Assembly (NCBI GenBank): GCA_016936455.1
Contig: JAFGXV010000047.1
Span: 1 to 64,000, forward strand
Length of the DNA stretch: 64,000 nucleotides
Direction: 5' to 3'
DNA from: Desulfuromonadaceae bacterium
GTDB taxonomy: Bacteria > Desulfobacterota > Desulfuromonadia > Desulfuromonadales > Desulfuromonadaceae
Position 1 is the stretch's first letter; every line of letters begins with the position of its first letter. Shown here one piece after another: positions 30,300 through 37,920 of this stretch. The notes beneath the pieces are model-generated. The model made no database searches, had not been told where the DNA came from, and saw only the letters and a list, made by a program, of their open reading frames with translations. The position numbers and the translations under genes were made by a program.

Positions 30300-30335
30300 A
30301 ACGGGGCACATCTTTTGGGGGTGCCCCGTTTTTTC
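30300..30335 (+). terminator. Rho-independent terminator of clpB
   Basis: Arms aacggggcac and gtgccccgtt are followed by a run of six T, about 35 bases past the clpB stop. Confidence 0.9.
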
Positions 30336-30481
30336 GTTCCAGCAGCGCGGTTTGAGCGATGGCATGGGCTAAAATCGACCGGCCACATGAACATTAGAGA
30401 TCTTGAAAGAAAAAGGCGTTTTGTTTATCTTCAATTCCGGGTGCGTGGATCAGCGTGCGACAGCGCTCCTGCCGGCGCACC

Positions 30482-30940
30482 ATGTTGCCACAGTCGTTAA
30501 TCCCTGCTCTGTAGGAACACCTGATTCATGTCAAGAAGGTCCATGAAAAAGACCTGAATGATGGCTGGGGTAAGGTTCCGTTACCAAATGCCCTTGACCG
30601 GAAATATCCGAAAGCACCCTGGGACTGGCGCTGGCAGTGGGTTTTCCCACAAGCAAACCGCTGGAAAAATAAAATCACCGGCGAAGAGGGGCGACATCAT
30701 GTACACGAAACGATTTTGCAACGAGCTGTCCGTGAAGCGGTTTCCCGTGCCGGTGTCGTCAAAAGAGTCGGGTGTCACACCTTTCGCCACTGTTTTGCAA
30801 CCCATTTGTTGGAAGCTGGGTACGATATTCGTACAATACAGGAATTGCTGGGACATAAAGATGTCAGTACGACCATGATTTACACCCATGTCCTGAACAA
30901 GGGAGGAAAAGGGGTGAAGGGCCCGATGGACGGTCTTTGA
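30482..30940 (+). pseudogene. intI: Decayed integron integrase (IntI-type tyrosine recombinase), C-terminal part
   Basis: One frame reads MLPQSLIPAL, a TAG stop at 30512-30514 where integron integrases have a coding residue, then [13 protein letters not shown] and continues open to 30940. The stretch includes the IntI-specific insert (W-rich, [10 protein letters not shown]), [10 protein letters not shown], and the tyrosine-recombinase box [13 protein letters not shown]...[23 protein letters not shown], with catalytic R, H and Y visible. The N-terminal half is missing; weak resemblance may continue in another frame back to ~30390. The track shows only the last 74 residues. With no start, a nonsense codon and no N-terminal domain it should be inactive. 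It runs in the same direction as the downstream putative cassette, unlike the divergent layout of classic integrons. Confidence 0.82.
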
Positions 30941-31124
30941 AATGGGTTTATGCAGCTCCGCATAAAACGGGTATGAAATCGTTATGTTTTTTTAACATGC
31001 TGATTTCAAATAAATAAATTGAAGATCTAGTAAATTAGTAAAGAGATTTATACAGCTGATATCTTCTGTATTTTAAGTTTTATACAGAACTGTCTATTTA
31101 TAGTTGGGCCAATTGGAGATGAAA
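30941..31124 (+). other. AT-rich stretch between integrase remnant and ATPase; likely left cassette boundary
   Basis: No gene is seen. It contains a small stem (tttatgc/gcataaa, 30947-30966) and GTTATGT at 30981, which resembles the 3' core site of integron recombination (GTTRRRY with one mismatch) and matches the GTTATAT at the far end of the putative cassette. The rest is AT-rich and may carry the cassette's own promoter. Confidence 0.35.
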
Positions 31125-32660
31125 ATGGATATCCTAGAATGGATCGATGTCGGTAAGATCTCAGCCGAACGAGACGATCAATTGTCAGAATACTTTTATG
31201 ATAATGGTGTTCTTACTCGCGTCATAAATAGCCGCTCCCTATTTCTGGTTCTTGGTCGAAAAGGGGCAGGGAAAACAGCTGTTTTCAAATATTTAAGTGA
31301 GAACCCGTCAAAATTCTTGGGGCGGGATGACCAGCTAATCTCACTCTCCTTTGAAGATTACAATTGGAATGTCCACTCTTTATTAATAAACCGCGATTCT
31401 GCTGAATCCCTTGCATATAAGCAATCATGGCGTTTCGTTCTTCTAGTCGAAGTAATCAAAGCGCATGTACAACACCTTGAAGCTTCTGGCGCAGTCATAC
31501 CTATGTCTTTAGCAAAGGCAAAAAAACTCTTACAGAAACTTTTTGATGAACCTATTCCGTCAATATATTCGATCGTTGGCAGGAAACTACTCTCATTATC
31601 ACGGCTCAGTCTGCCAAAAGGTGGACTCGATCTAGAATCTGGCGAGATTGACAGCCTAGAACTTAACGGAGGCGAAGTTTCCTTTGATACAGTTCAGAAA
31701 GACACATCGCTCCAGGATCGTCTCTCCCAAAATATTGAGAACATCATTCGTCTGCTGGAGAACGCAATTTCCCAATGTCAGCCACTTAAGCCCCGAATCT
31801 ATATAGCTTTTGATCGAGTTGATGAAGCTTGGGATGACATATCAGTGGAATCCTCAAAGAAGGTCATAGCTGGTCTCATAAGTGCCGCTGACTCAATCAA
31901 TGCTCAATATAATGCATCAATACGTCCCATCGTTTTTTTGCGAGAAGACATTTTTGATGTCCTCAGCATAAATGATGCAAACAAACTTAGGGAGGATTGT
32001 GGTGCGCTCTTGCACTGGGACCGGGATTCCTTGTTTAAACTGGTTCTTCAGCGTATCAATTTCTTCGCGGAACAAAACAAAGTAGAAAAGATCCAAGATT
32101 TGGATACCCTTTTCGACAAAAAGGAGATGAGGCAGCGAACACGACCATCAAACTACCTTCTTAAGCGAGCAATGATGCGCCCTCGCGACTTAATATGCTT
32201 CATGCGTCGTATTATCGACACGATGAAAGAAAGGGCTGCTGATCCCTTTGCTGAAACAACTGAAACCTTCACAGCTCTTCAAGCCGAGTTGATTTACGAC
32301 GCTGAACCCGGGTACTCGGAGTGGCTCAAGCAGGAGCTGTTAGATGAGTGGGCAGTACAGTTCCCTGATATTCGGAAACTGTTTGATGCCATCCAGAATA
32401 TCGGTTCCACGAACATCACCTGTGATCAACTGATAGGTGAGTTTGGCAAAATGGGAACTACACTCCAGCGTGGCGAGGCGCTAAGGCATTTAAGATTTCT
32501 TTTCGATAACTCAATTATTGGTTTCAAGTCTGGGGCGTCCACAATTTGGAAATATAAATGCTTCTACCCTTCTCAAGGATTTGTCGAGACGGATGACTAT
32601 CGGGTCCATGATGGCATAGTTCGATCCCTGAACCTGAAAGAGCCACGCGAACGAGAATAG
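31125..32660 (+). CDS. P-loop ATPase resembling the Sll1717 family, in a putative integron cassette
   Basis: A 511-residue protein. Residues 44-51 are a Walker A (GRKGAGKT) and ~224-233 (RIYIAFDRVDE) a Walker B in which the acidic pair is followed by AW, a pattern I associate with Sll1717-type P-loop ATPases. RPIVFLRED near 265 looks like a sensor region, and the C-terminal ~100 residues resemble a winged helix. No membrane segment or nuclease motif is seen. Start ATG 31125 follows GGAG; TTG 31104 and ATG 31119 are alternatives. Base composition and codon use are distinctly more AT-rich than in neighbouring genes. It lies between an integrase remnant and an attC-like site. Molecular function is unknown; relatives of such ATPases are often found in accessory DNA, so a role in conflict with mobile elements is possible but speculative. 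Confidence 0.72.
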   Translation: MDILEWIDVGKISAERDDQLSEYFYDNGVLTRVINSRSLFLVLGRKGAGKTAVFKYLSENPSKFLGRDDQLISLSFEDYNWNVHSLLINRDSAESLAYKQSWRFVLLVEVIKAHVQHLEASGAVIPMSLAKAKKLLQKLFDEPIPSIYSIVGRKLLSLSRLSLPKGGLDLESGEIDSLELNGGEVSFDTVQKDTSLQDRLSQNIENIIRLLENAISQCQPLKPRIYIAFDRVDEAWDDISVESSKKVIAGLISAADSINAQYNASIRPIVFLREDIFDVLSINDANKLREDCGALLHWDRDSLFKLVLQRINFFAEQNKVEKIQDLDTLFDKKEMRQRTRPSNYLLKRAMMRPRDLICFMRRIIDTMKERAADPFAETTETFTALQAELIYDAEPGYSEWLKQELLDEWAVQFPDIRKLFDAIQNIGSTNITCDQLIGEFGKMGTTLQRGEALRHLRFLFDNSIIGFKSGASTIWKYKCFYPSQGFVETDDYRVHDGIVRSLNLKEPRERE

Positions 32661-32661
32661 A

Positions 32662-32737
32662 GCCCAACAAATGCGTAAACTCGGATTGCTTTTTCCGCTA
32701 GCGCTCCAAAAGCAACCGGTTACGCCAACGTTATATT
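32662..32737 (+). repeat. attC-like integron recombination site
   Basis: It begins GCCCAAC (matches RYYYAAC) two bases after the ATPase stop and ends GTTATAT (GTTRRRY with one mismatch). Between them are imperfect complementary boxes gcgtaa...cgg / ccg...ttacgc with unpaired extra bases, and an inner perfect stem ttgctttt/aaaagcaa. Length (76 bases), boxes and unpaired bases fit the single-stranded folding of attC sites. A covariance-model scan was not possible. Confidence 0.6.
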
Positions 32738-32762
32738 GCATAAAAAATTAATAGATTTATGA

Positions 32763-32897
32763 ATGAGCCATCAACCGGAAGCGCTGAAAGAAAATCTGTC
32801 GGGGTTCTGGTCGCGTCGGATTGATGACACCAACAGGCTGGTCTATGTGGTAAACGACGAGGCCATCACAATTATTTCATGCCGCTACCACTATTGA
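32763..32897 (+). pseudogene. yoeB: Truncated YoeB/RelE-type toxin (C-terminal half)
   Basis: A 44-codon open frame, absent from the track, reads NLSGFWSRRI...NRLVYVV...IISCRYHY and stop, the C-terminal half of YoeB mRNA-cleaving toxins (full length ~84 residues), including the terminal CRYHY catalytic region. The N-terminal half is absent: homology starts a few codons after ATG 32763, immediately beyond the attC-like site. No YefM antitoxin gene is seen upstream. It is most simply a remnant cut by the integron or by decay. Confidence 0.75.
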
Positions 32898-32917
32898 AAA
32901 GAACTTGACGTAGAATA

Positions 32918-32950
32918 GTCAGCGCATCGTCAGCGCATCGTCAGCGTATG
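32918..32950. repeat. Three tandem copies of an 11-base repeat
   Basis: gtcagcgcatc, gtcagcgcatc and gtcagcgtatg lie head to tail between the toxin remnant and the rimO terminator. The unit of 11 bases equals about one helical turn. No associated gene; purpose unknown. Confidence 0.7.
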
Positions 32951-32971
32951 ACTTTCATGCGGGTGAAAACA

Positions 32972-33006
32972 ACAACGGGGCGTGCCCAAAAGTCACGCCC
33001 CGTTGT
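32972..33006 (-). terminator. Strong hairpin terminator downstream of rimO
   Basis: Perfect 13-base arms (acaacggggcgtg and complement) around a 9-base loop. On the minus strand a short T-rich stretch follows, about 20 bases past the rimO stop. Confidence 0.75.
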
Positions 33007-33024
33007 GTTTGCAAGGGAGACGAA

Positions 33025-34377
33025 TTACGCCTGATCAGCAGGATCGACGATTTCGCCGATGAGATCGTATTCCGTGGTGTCGGTGATGCGCAGCGCGACG
33101 ATGTCACCGACGTTGGCCTGGCCGTCGGTAATGTAGACCAGGCCGTCGATGTCCGGGGCCTGGCTGATGGCGCGGCCTTGCAGCAGCAGCTCGGTTTCCT
33201 CACTGTAGCCTTCCACCAGCACCGGCAGGCTGGTGTCGAGCAGTTGCCGGTGCTTGCGGAACGACACCCGGCTCTGGGCTTTCATCAGCTTGTCCTGCCG
33301 CCGTTTCTTGACGCTCTCGCTGATCTGGTTGTCCAGCGTGGCGGCCGCAGTGCCCTCCTCGCGCGAGTAGCAGAAGACGCCCACCCGGTCAAAATGGCCT
33401 TCTTCGACGAACTGCAGCAATTCGTTGAACTGCTCCTCGGTTTCACCGGGAAAGCCGACAATGAACGAGGTGCGAAGCGTCAGGTTGGGAATCCGACCGC
33501 GCAGCCGCCGGATCAGCTGGTCGATGCCGGCCCGGTCGATGCGGCGGTTCATCAGTGCCAGCTGCTCGTCGGCCACGTGCTGCAGCGGCAGGTCGAGGTA
33601 GGGGCAGATTTTTTTCTCGCTGGCCATCAGCTCGATCAGCTCGTCACTGATGCCGTCGGGATAGGCGTAGAGCAGGCGCAGCCAGCGCAGCTCCTCAATC
33701 TTGACCAGCTCCTTCAGCAGTGCTTCCAGGGTGGCCCCATCCTCGCGGTCACGGCCATAGGCGGTGATGTCCTGGGCGATGAGGTTGACCTCCCTGACGC
33801 CGCCGGCGACACGGCGCTGCACCTCGGTGACGATGGAGTCGATGGGCCGGGAGCGCAACGGACCGCGCAGCTTGGGGATGATGCAGTACGAACAGTTGTT
33901 GCTGCAGCCCTCGGCGATCTTGATGTAGGCGCTGTAAAAGGGCGAGGCCTGGACGCGTGGCGTATCGTGATGATAGAGGCTGTCGGGCTCCCCGATGCTG
34001 CAGTGTTGGCACCGCTCTCCCTGCCAGTGATCGATCAGTTCAACGATGCGCGCCGCATCACCGGTGCCCATGAACAGGTCCACCTCCGGCAGCTCGGTAG
34101 CCAGTTCCTCGCGGTAACGCTGGGGCAGGCAGCCGCAGACAATCAGCATGGAGCAGCGGCCTTCCTCCTTGAAACGCGCGGCTTCAAGGATGGTGTCGAC
34201 GGACTCTTCCTTGGCGTCGTTGATGAAGGCGCAGGTGTTGATGATGAGGATGTCGGCCTCGTGTTCATCGGTGGTGATGGTGAACCGGTCCGGTGGCAGA
34301 TGGCCGAGCATCACCTCGGCATCGACCAGATTTTTCGGACAGCCGAGGCTGATCAGGCAGACACGCTGGGTTTTCAC
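33025..34377 (-). CDS. rimO: Ribosomal protein S12 methylthiotransferase RimO
   Basis: A 450-residue radical SAM enzyme that methylthiolates a conserved Asp of ribosomal protein S12. The N-terminal MTTase domain starts [21 protein letters not shown], with cysteines near residues 13, 49 and 83 (CGCLPQRY) for the auxiliary cluster. The radical SAM motif [11 protein letters not shown] lies near 155-165, and a C-terminal TRAM domain ends the protein. [10 protein letters not shown] distinguishes RimO from MiaB. The start is GTG. It is the last gene of a four-gene minus-strand run thiL-lolA-yajQ-rimO and is followed by a strong terminator. Confidence 0.95.
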   Translation of the reverse strand: MKTQRVCLISLGCPKNLVDAEVMLGHLPPDRFTITTDEHEADILIINTCAFINDAKEESVDTILEAARFKEEGRCSMLIVCGCLPQRYREELATELPEVDLFMGTGDAARIVELIDHWQGERCQHCSIGEPDSLYHHDTPRVQASPFYSAYIKIAEGCSNNCSYCIIPKLRGPLRSRPIDSIVTEVQRRVAGGVREVNLIAQDITAYGRDREDGATLEALLKELVKIEELRWLRLLYAYPDGISDELIELMASEKKICPYLDLPLQHVADEQLALMNRRIDRAGIDQLIRRLRGRIPNLTLRTSFIVGFPGETEEQFNELLQFVEEGHFDRVGVFCYSREEGTAAATLDNQISESVKKRRQDKLMKAQSRVSFRKHRQLLDTSLPVLVEGYSEETELLLQGRAISQAPDIDGLVYITDGQANVGDIVALRITDTTEYDLIGEIVDPADQA

Positions 34378-34388
34378 GATCGGCCCCG

Positions 34389-34874
34389 TTAGGAACGCAT
34401 GTTGACGAACTGGAGTTCGAGTCCGAGGTCCTTGCCCTTGAGCAGCTGGATCACCTCCTGCAGATCGTCGATCTTCTTGCCGCTGACGCGCACCTCATCC
34501 TCCATGATCTGGGGCTGGACCTTGAGCTTGCTGTCCTTGATCACCTTGATGATCTCCTTGCCTTTTTCCTTGGAGATGCCCTGCACCAGGTCAATGTGCT
34601 GGCGTACCGCGCCCGCGGAGGCCGGTTCAGCCTTCTGGAAATCGAGGCACTTGGTGGAGACGTTGCGTCGACTCAGCTTGCCCTTGAGAATCTCCACCAC
34701 GGCCTGGAGCTTGTAGTCGTCGGCGGCCAGAATGGTGATGCGGTCCTTGCCGAGTTCGATTTCATTGTGGGTGCCTTTGAAGTCGTAGCGCTGGCCGATT
34801 TCTTTGCTGGTCTGGTTGACGGCGTTGTCCACTTCCTGCAGGTCGATTTTCGACACGATGTCAAAACTGGGCAT
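34389..34874 (-). CDS. yajQ: YajQ family nucleotide-binding protein
   Basis: A 161-residue protein of the YajQ family (DUF520), two ferredoxin-like domains. It opens [21 protein letters not shown] and contains [13 protein letters not shown] and [20 protein letters not shown], strong family signatures. In Xanthomonas a YajQ member binds c-di-GMP and modulates transcription; elsewhere nucleotide or RNA binding has been reported. Length is standard, the ATG follows AGAGAGAAAAC, and it lies 11 bases before rimO and 40 after lolA. With the HD-GYP and GGDEF-EAL genes it is a third possible c-di-GMP protein in the window. Confidence 0.93.
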   Translation of the reverse strand: MPSFDIVSKIDLQEVDNAVNQTSKEIGQRYDFKGTHNEIELGKDRITILAADDYKLQAVVEILKGKLSRRNVSTKCLDFQKAEPASAGAVRQHIDLVQGISKEKGKEIIKVIKDSKLKVQPQIMEDEVRVSGKKIDDLQEVIQLLKGKDLGLELQFVNMRS

Positions 34875-34914
34875 GATGTTTTCTCTCTTTCTAAAATTCT
34901 TCGATTCTTGGGGG

Positions 34915-35667
34915 CTAGTTGGCGCGGCCGGTCAGGTCGGTGGGCCGCACGATGTCCACCCCTTGCGGAATGGTGAAATGAAAGGTTTCGCTGGCCGGGT
35001 GCTGGTTGAGCTGGACATCGCGAAACTCGATCGCGGTGGTGGTGCCGTAGGGGGTGGCGACCACCACGCCCAGCAGCGGAAAACGGGGCGCTTGTTCCGC
35101 CACGAGCAGCTGTTGGGGGACGACCAGGGTCAGGTGCTGAATGTAGGCGGAAGGCTGCTTCGGTGTCAAGCGCACCAGAAAGTCGCCTGCGGCTGTCTGC
35201 ATCGGCGAGTCCCACGCCAGATCGAAATGACGCTCCAGATGACCGAGGCTGCGCAGAAACAGCAGCGGGTCGTCGGCCTGCTTCAGATGGTCGGCGATGC
35301 TGGAAACCATGACACGGTGGTTGTCCGGCAGGTAAACCCACAGGGTCACGCCGTCGCTGATCAGGTGCTGCACCTCGGGGACGCTGTAATCCCAGCGGAA
35401 GCGGGTCAGTGATTCGTTGTTGCCGTCCGGGGCAAAACCGACGGTCAGGGTGCCGCGGCCGGTCTGGGTGCGGTTCAGGCTGGCGATGCGGGCCTTCTGG
35501 AAAAAGTCGGCGCTGAAGTCATGAATATTTGTCGCCGCTTCGTTCTGGTTGAACGGGGCCTGCAGGCGCTCGACAACGGTGGCCAGCGAGGGCGCCTCGG
35601 CCCACAGGGGTGTGGTCAGTGAGCACAGTATGAACAGCGCAACAAGCAGATGAAGGATACGGGGCAT
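34915..35667 (-). CDS. lolA: Outer-membrane lipoprotein carrier protein LolA
   Basis: A 250-residue periplasmic chaperone that carries lipoproteins from LolCDE to the outer membrane. A signal peptide ([23 protein letters not shown]) precedes the LolA fold: [24 protein letters not shown] corresponds to the family's FxQ...G core, followed by [18 protein letters not shown] and [13 protein letters not shown]. It is a little longer than E. coli LolA, with a C-terminal extension ending DLTGRAN. It lies between thiL and yajQ with 40-base gaps, probably one transcript. Its presence shows the organism has an outer membrane. Confidence 0.88.
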   Translation of the reverse strand: MPRILHLLVALFILCSLTTPLWAEAPSLATVVERLQAPFNQNEAATNIHDFSADFFQKARIASLNRTQTGRGTLTVGFAPDGNNESLTRFRWDYSVPEVQHLISDGVTLWVYLPDNHRVMVSSIADHLKQADDPLLFLRSLGHLERHFDLAWDSPMQTAAGDFLVRLTPKQPSAYIQHLTLVVPQQLLVAEQAPRFPLLGVVVATPYGTTTAIEFRDVQLNQHPASETFHFTIPQGVDIVRPTDLTGRAN

Positions 35668-35707
35668 GAAACAGGCCTTTCAGGGTCAGGGGAATGGTAG
35701 CGGTGGG

Positions 35708-36724
35708 TCAGCCGAAAAAATGGTTGAAACCGCGCGGCGCAACCGGCCGTGTTCGACCGTCGCTGTCAACCAGACAGAGGCCAGCTGACGGTTGCGTGAT
35801 GGCGCCGATAGCGGTCAGTGGCAAGTCCAGCTCGCGGGCCAGCTGCTGCAACGCATCGTCGTGCGCAGCCGCAGCGGTGAACAGCAGTTCGTAATCCTCG
35901 CCACCCTGCAGCAGGGCGGAAAAATCCTCCGGCCAACGGGCGGTATGTTCACGGGCGGCCGTGGACCAGGGCAGGCTTGCCTGCTGGACACAGGCGCCGA
36001 CGGCGGACTGCTCCAGAATATGGCCCAGATCGGCGAACAGCCCATCGGACAGATCGATCATGGCGGTGGCCAAGCCACGCTGCGCCAGCTGGCGACCCAG
36101 CGCCAGCCGCGGTGTTGGCCGATGGTGGCGCACCGCCAGCTCTGGCGGCGGCGTCTGGCCGCGGCTCAGCTGCAGCAGGGCCAGGGCGCTGTCGCCCAGG
36201 GTGCCCGAGACATACAGCCGGTCGCCGGGACGTGCACCGCTGCGCCGGATCAGCTGATCGCACGGCACGCTGCCCTGCACGGTGACGGAGATGAACAAGC
36301 CCTGGCCGGAGCGGCAGGTGTCGCCGCCGGACAAGATGGCTCCGGCCGCTGCCGTTTCATCGAGAAAGCCACGGCTGAAGTGATCGATTTCTTCCAGCGC
36401 CAGGTCAGGGGGCAGGCCGATGCCGAGAAAGATGGCGAGCGGCGTTCCACCCATGGCGGCGATATCGCTGAAATTGACGGCGGCGCTCTTGCGGCCTAAA
36501 TCGTAGAGGTTGCACCAGTCGCGGCGGAAATGCACCCCTTCAATGAGCAGGTCGGTGCTGGTCAGCAGCAGTTCGCCCTCGGGCATGGCGTAGGCGCTGC
36601 AATCGTCACCGATTCCCAGAACCAGCCGTTCATTGCGGGTGTGTTCGAGGTGTTGCTTCAGCCGTTCGATCAGGCCGAATTCACCCAGCTCATTTAATGA
36701 TTTTTCGACAGGAGTTTTTTTCAT
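35708..36724 (-). CDS. thiL: Thiamine-monophosphate kinase ThiL
   Basis: A 338-residue enzyme of the PurM/ThiL superfamily that phosphorylates thiamine monophosphate to thiamine diphosphate, the cofactor of enzymes such as the transketolase encoded here. It shows GIGDDCSAY (residues ~37-45), LLTSTDLLIEGVHF, FSDIAAMGG and IDLSDGLFADLGHIL, which bind ATP and substrate through aspartates. ATG 36724 (MKKTPVEKS) is preferred to the TTG three codons upstream, though neither has a good ribosome site. It is the first gene of the thiL-lolA-yajQ-rimO run, diverging from nfo. Confidence 0.94.
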   Translation of the reverse strand: MKKTPVEKSLNELGEFGLIERLKQHLEHTRNERLVLGIGDDCSAYAMPEGELLLTSTDLLIEGVHFRRDWCNLYDLGRKSAAVNFSDIAAMGGTPLAIFLGIGLPPDLALEEIDHFSRGFLDETAAAGAILSGGDTCRSGQGLFISVTVQGSVPCDQLIRRSGARPGDRLYVSGTLGDSALALLQLSRGQTPPPELAVRHHRPTPRLALGRQLAQRGLATAMIDLSDGLFADLGHILEQSAVGACVQQASLPWSTAAREHTARWPEDFSALLQGGEDYELLFTAAAAHDDALQQLARELDLPLTAIGAITQPSAGLCLVDSDGRTRPVAPRGFNHFFG

Positions 36725-36970
36725 CGGCGACAAGATTAGGCAAAGATGCGCAAAAAGTCCAGCGCTGCGCGATGGAGGCTGGTTCGAAGGAAGATTTGGT
36801 ATTTGAATTGTGCTAGCCTGTGCGGGAAATGGGTTGCAGTTGCCGTTGTCGTTTCCTCTGTTGTCATGGCAGTAACTATTTGTAAATAAAGCTTTGTATA
36901 TTTATGTAAAGTGTATTTATAGAGTGATAACTGCTGTTTTTGTGAATTTTACACCGGGTTGGAGTAACGC

Positions 36971-37828
36971 ATGGCGAACAACGATAAAAAATGGATTGGT
37001 GCCCACGTCAGTGCCTCAGGAGGGGTCAATAAAGCGCCCTGGAATGCACGTCAGATCGGGGCAAATGCCTTTGCCCTGTTCGTTAAAAACCAGCGGCGCT
37101 GGCAGGCTCCGCCGCTGACGATGGTGCAGATTGAAGGTTTCAGGTCAGGTTGTGTTCAGTATGGGTACCTGCCCGAGCAGATTTTGCCTCATGCGGGTTA
37201 TCTGATCAATCTGGCTCACCCGGAATCAGAGGCGTTGGAAAAGTCGCGCCAGGCTTTTGTCGAAGAGATGCGACGTTGCGCGGCTCTGGGATTGACGCAG
37301 CTGAATGTTCATCCAGGCAGCACTCTGGGCGGGCTGGAAAGCAGAGACGGGCTGGCGCGGGTGGCTGATTCGATTAACTGGGCGCTGGAGCAGGTGCCAG
37401 GAGTGACCGTGCTGATCGAGAACACCGCCGGCCAGGGCGCGTACCTCGGCAGCCGGTTTGAGGAGCTGGCCGACATTATTGCGGGCGTGACCGACCGCGG
37501 CCGCGTCGGCATCTGTCTTGATACCTGTCACCTGTTTGCCGCGGGGTATGATCTGCGTGACCGGGACCGCTTTGAGAACACCTTTGCCGATTTTGAGAAG
37601 CTGCTTGGCTTCGGCTGGTTGCGCGCCATGCACCTGAATGACTCCCTGATGCCGCGGGCTGCCCATGTTGACCGCCACGCTCCCCTCGGGGACGGGAAAA
37701 TCGGCTGGGAGTGCTTCCGGTGCATCATGCGGGATGCGCGTTTTAATGGTATCCCGTTGATTCTGGAGACTCCTGAGCCGGATCGGTGGGCTGAGGAGAT
37801 CGGACGACTCAGAGCGTGCGAGGTGTAG
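36971..37828 (+). CDS. nfo: Deoxyribonuclease IV (endonuclease IV)
   Basis: A 285-residue zinc-dependent AP endonuclease of base-excision repair, a TIM barrel. Metal-binding signatures are present: GAHVSASGG at the N-terminus, [46 protein letters not shown] and LILETP. Length is standard and the ATG follows TTGGAG. The 237-base gap upstream, shared with divergent thiL, holds only AT-rich DNA with no clear consensus promoter. The gene ends at a bidirectional terminator shared with pckA. Confidence 0.96.
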   Translation: MANNDKKWIGAHVSASGGVNKAPWNARQIGANAFALFVKNQRRWQAPPLTMVQIEGFRSGCVQYGYLPEQILPHAGYLINLAHPESEALEKSRQAFVEEMRRCAALGLTQLNVHPGSTLGGLESRDGLARVADSINWALEQVPGVTVLIENTAGQGAYLGSRFEELADIIAGVTDRGRVGICLDTCHLFAAGYDLRDRDRFENTFADFEKLLGFGWLRAMHLNDSLMPRAAHVDRHAPLGDGKIGWECFRCIMRDARFNGIPLILETPEPDRWAEEIGRLRACEV

Positions 37829-37863
37829 AGTCATCAGGGGTGGCTACGTCGAGGTGTTTCGCA

Positions 37864-37901
37864 TACAAAAAGGGCTGCCCGGTGGGGCAGCCCTTTTTGT
37901 A
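37864..37901. terminator. Bidirectional terminator between nfo and pckA
   Basis: A perfect 17-base stem (tacaaaaagggctgccc and complement) around 4 bases. It carries its own A-run and T-run, so it works on either strand, 35 bases past nfo and 20 past pckA. Confidence 0.95.
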
Positions 37902-37920
37902 TCGTGTCTGATGAGTGCTG

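Noticed and set aside
30947-30966. attI site next to the integrase remnant
   Set aside because: The small stem tttatgc/gcataaa lacks the direct integrase-binding repeats expected of attI, and the integrase 5' end, where attI normally lies, is missing.
32918-32950. CRISPR array
   Set aside because: Only three 11-base units with no spacers and no cas genes; a simple tandem repeat.
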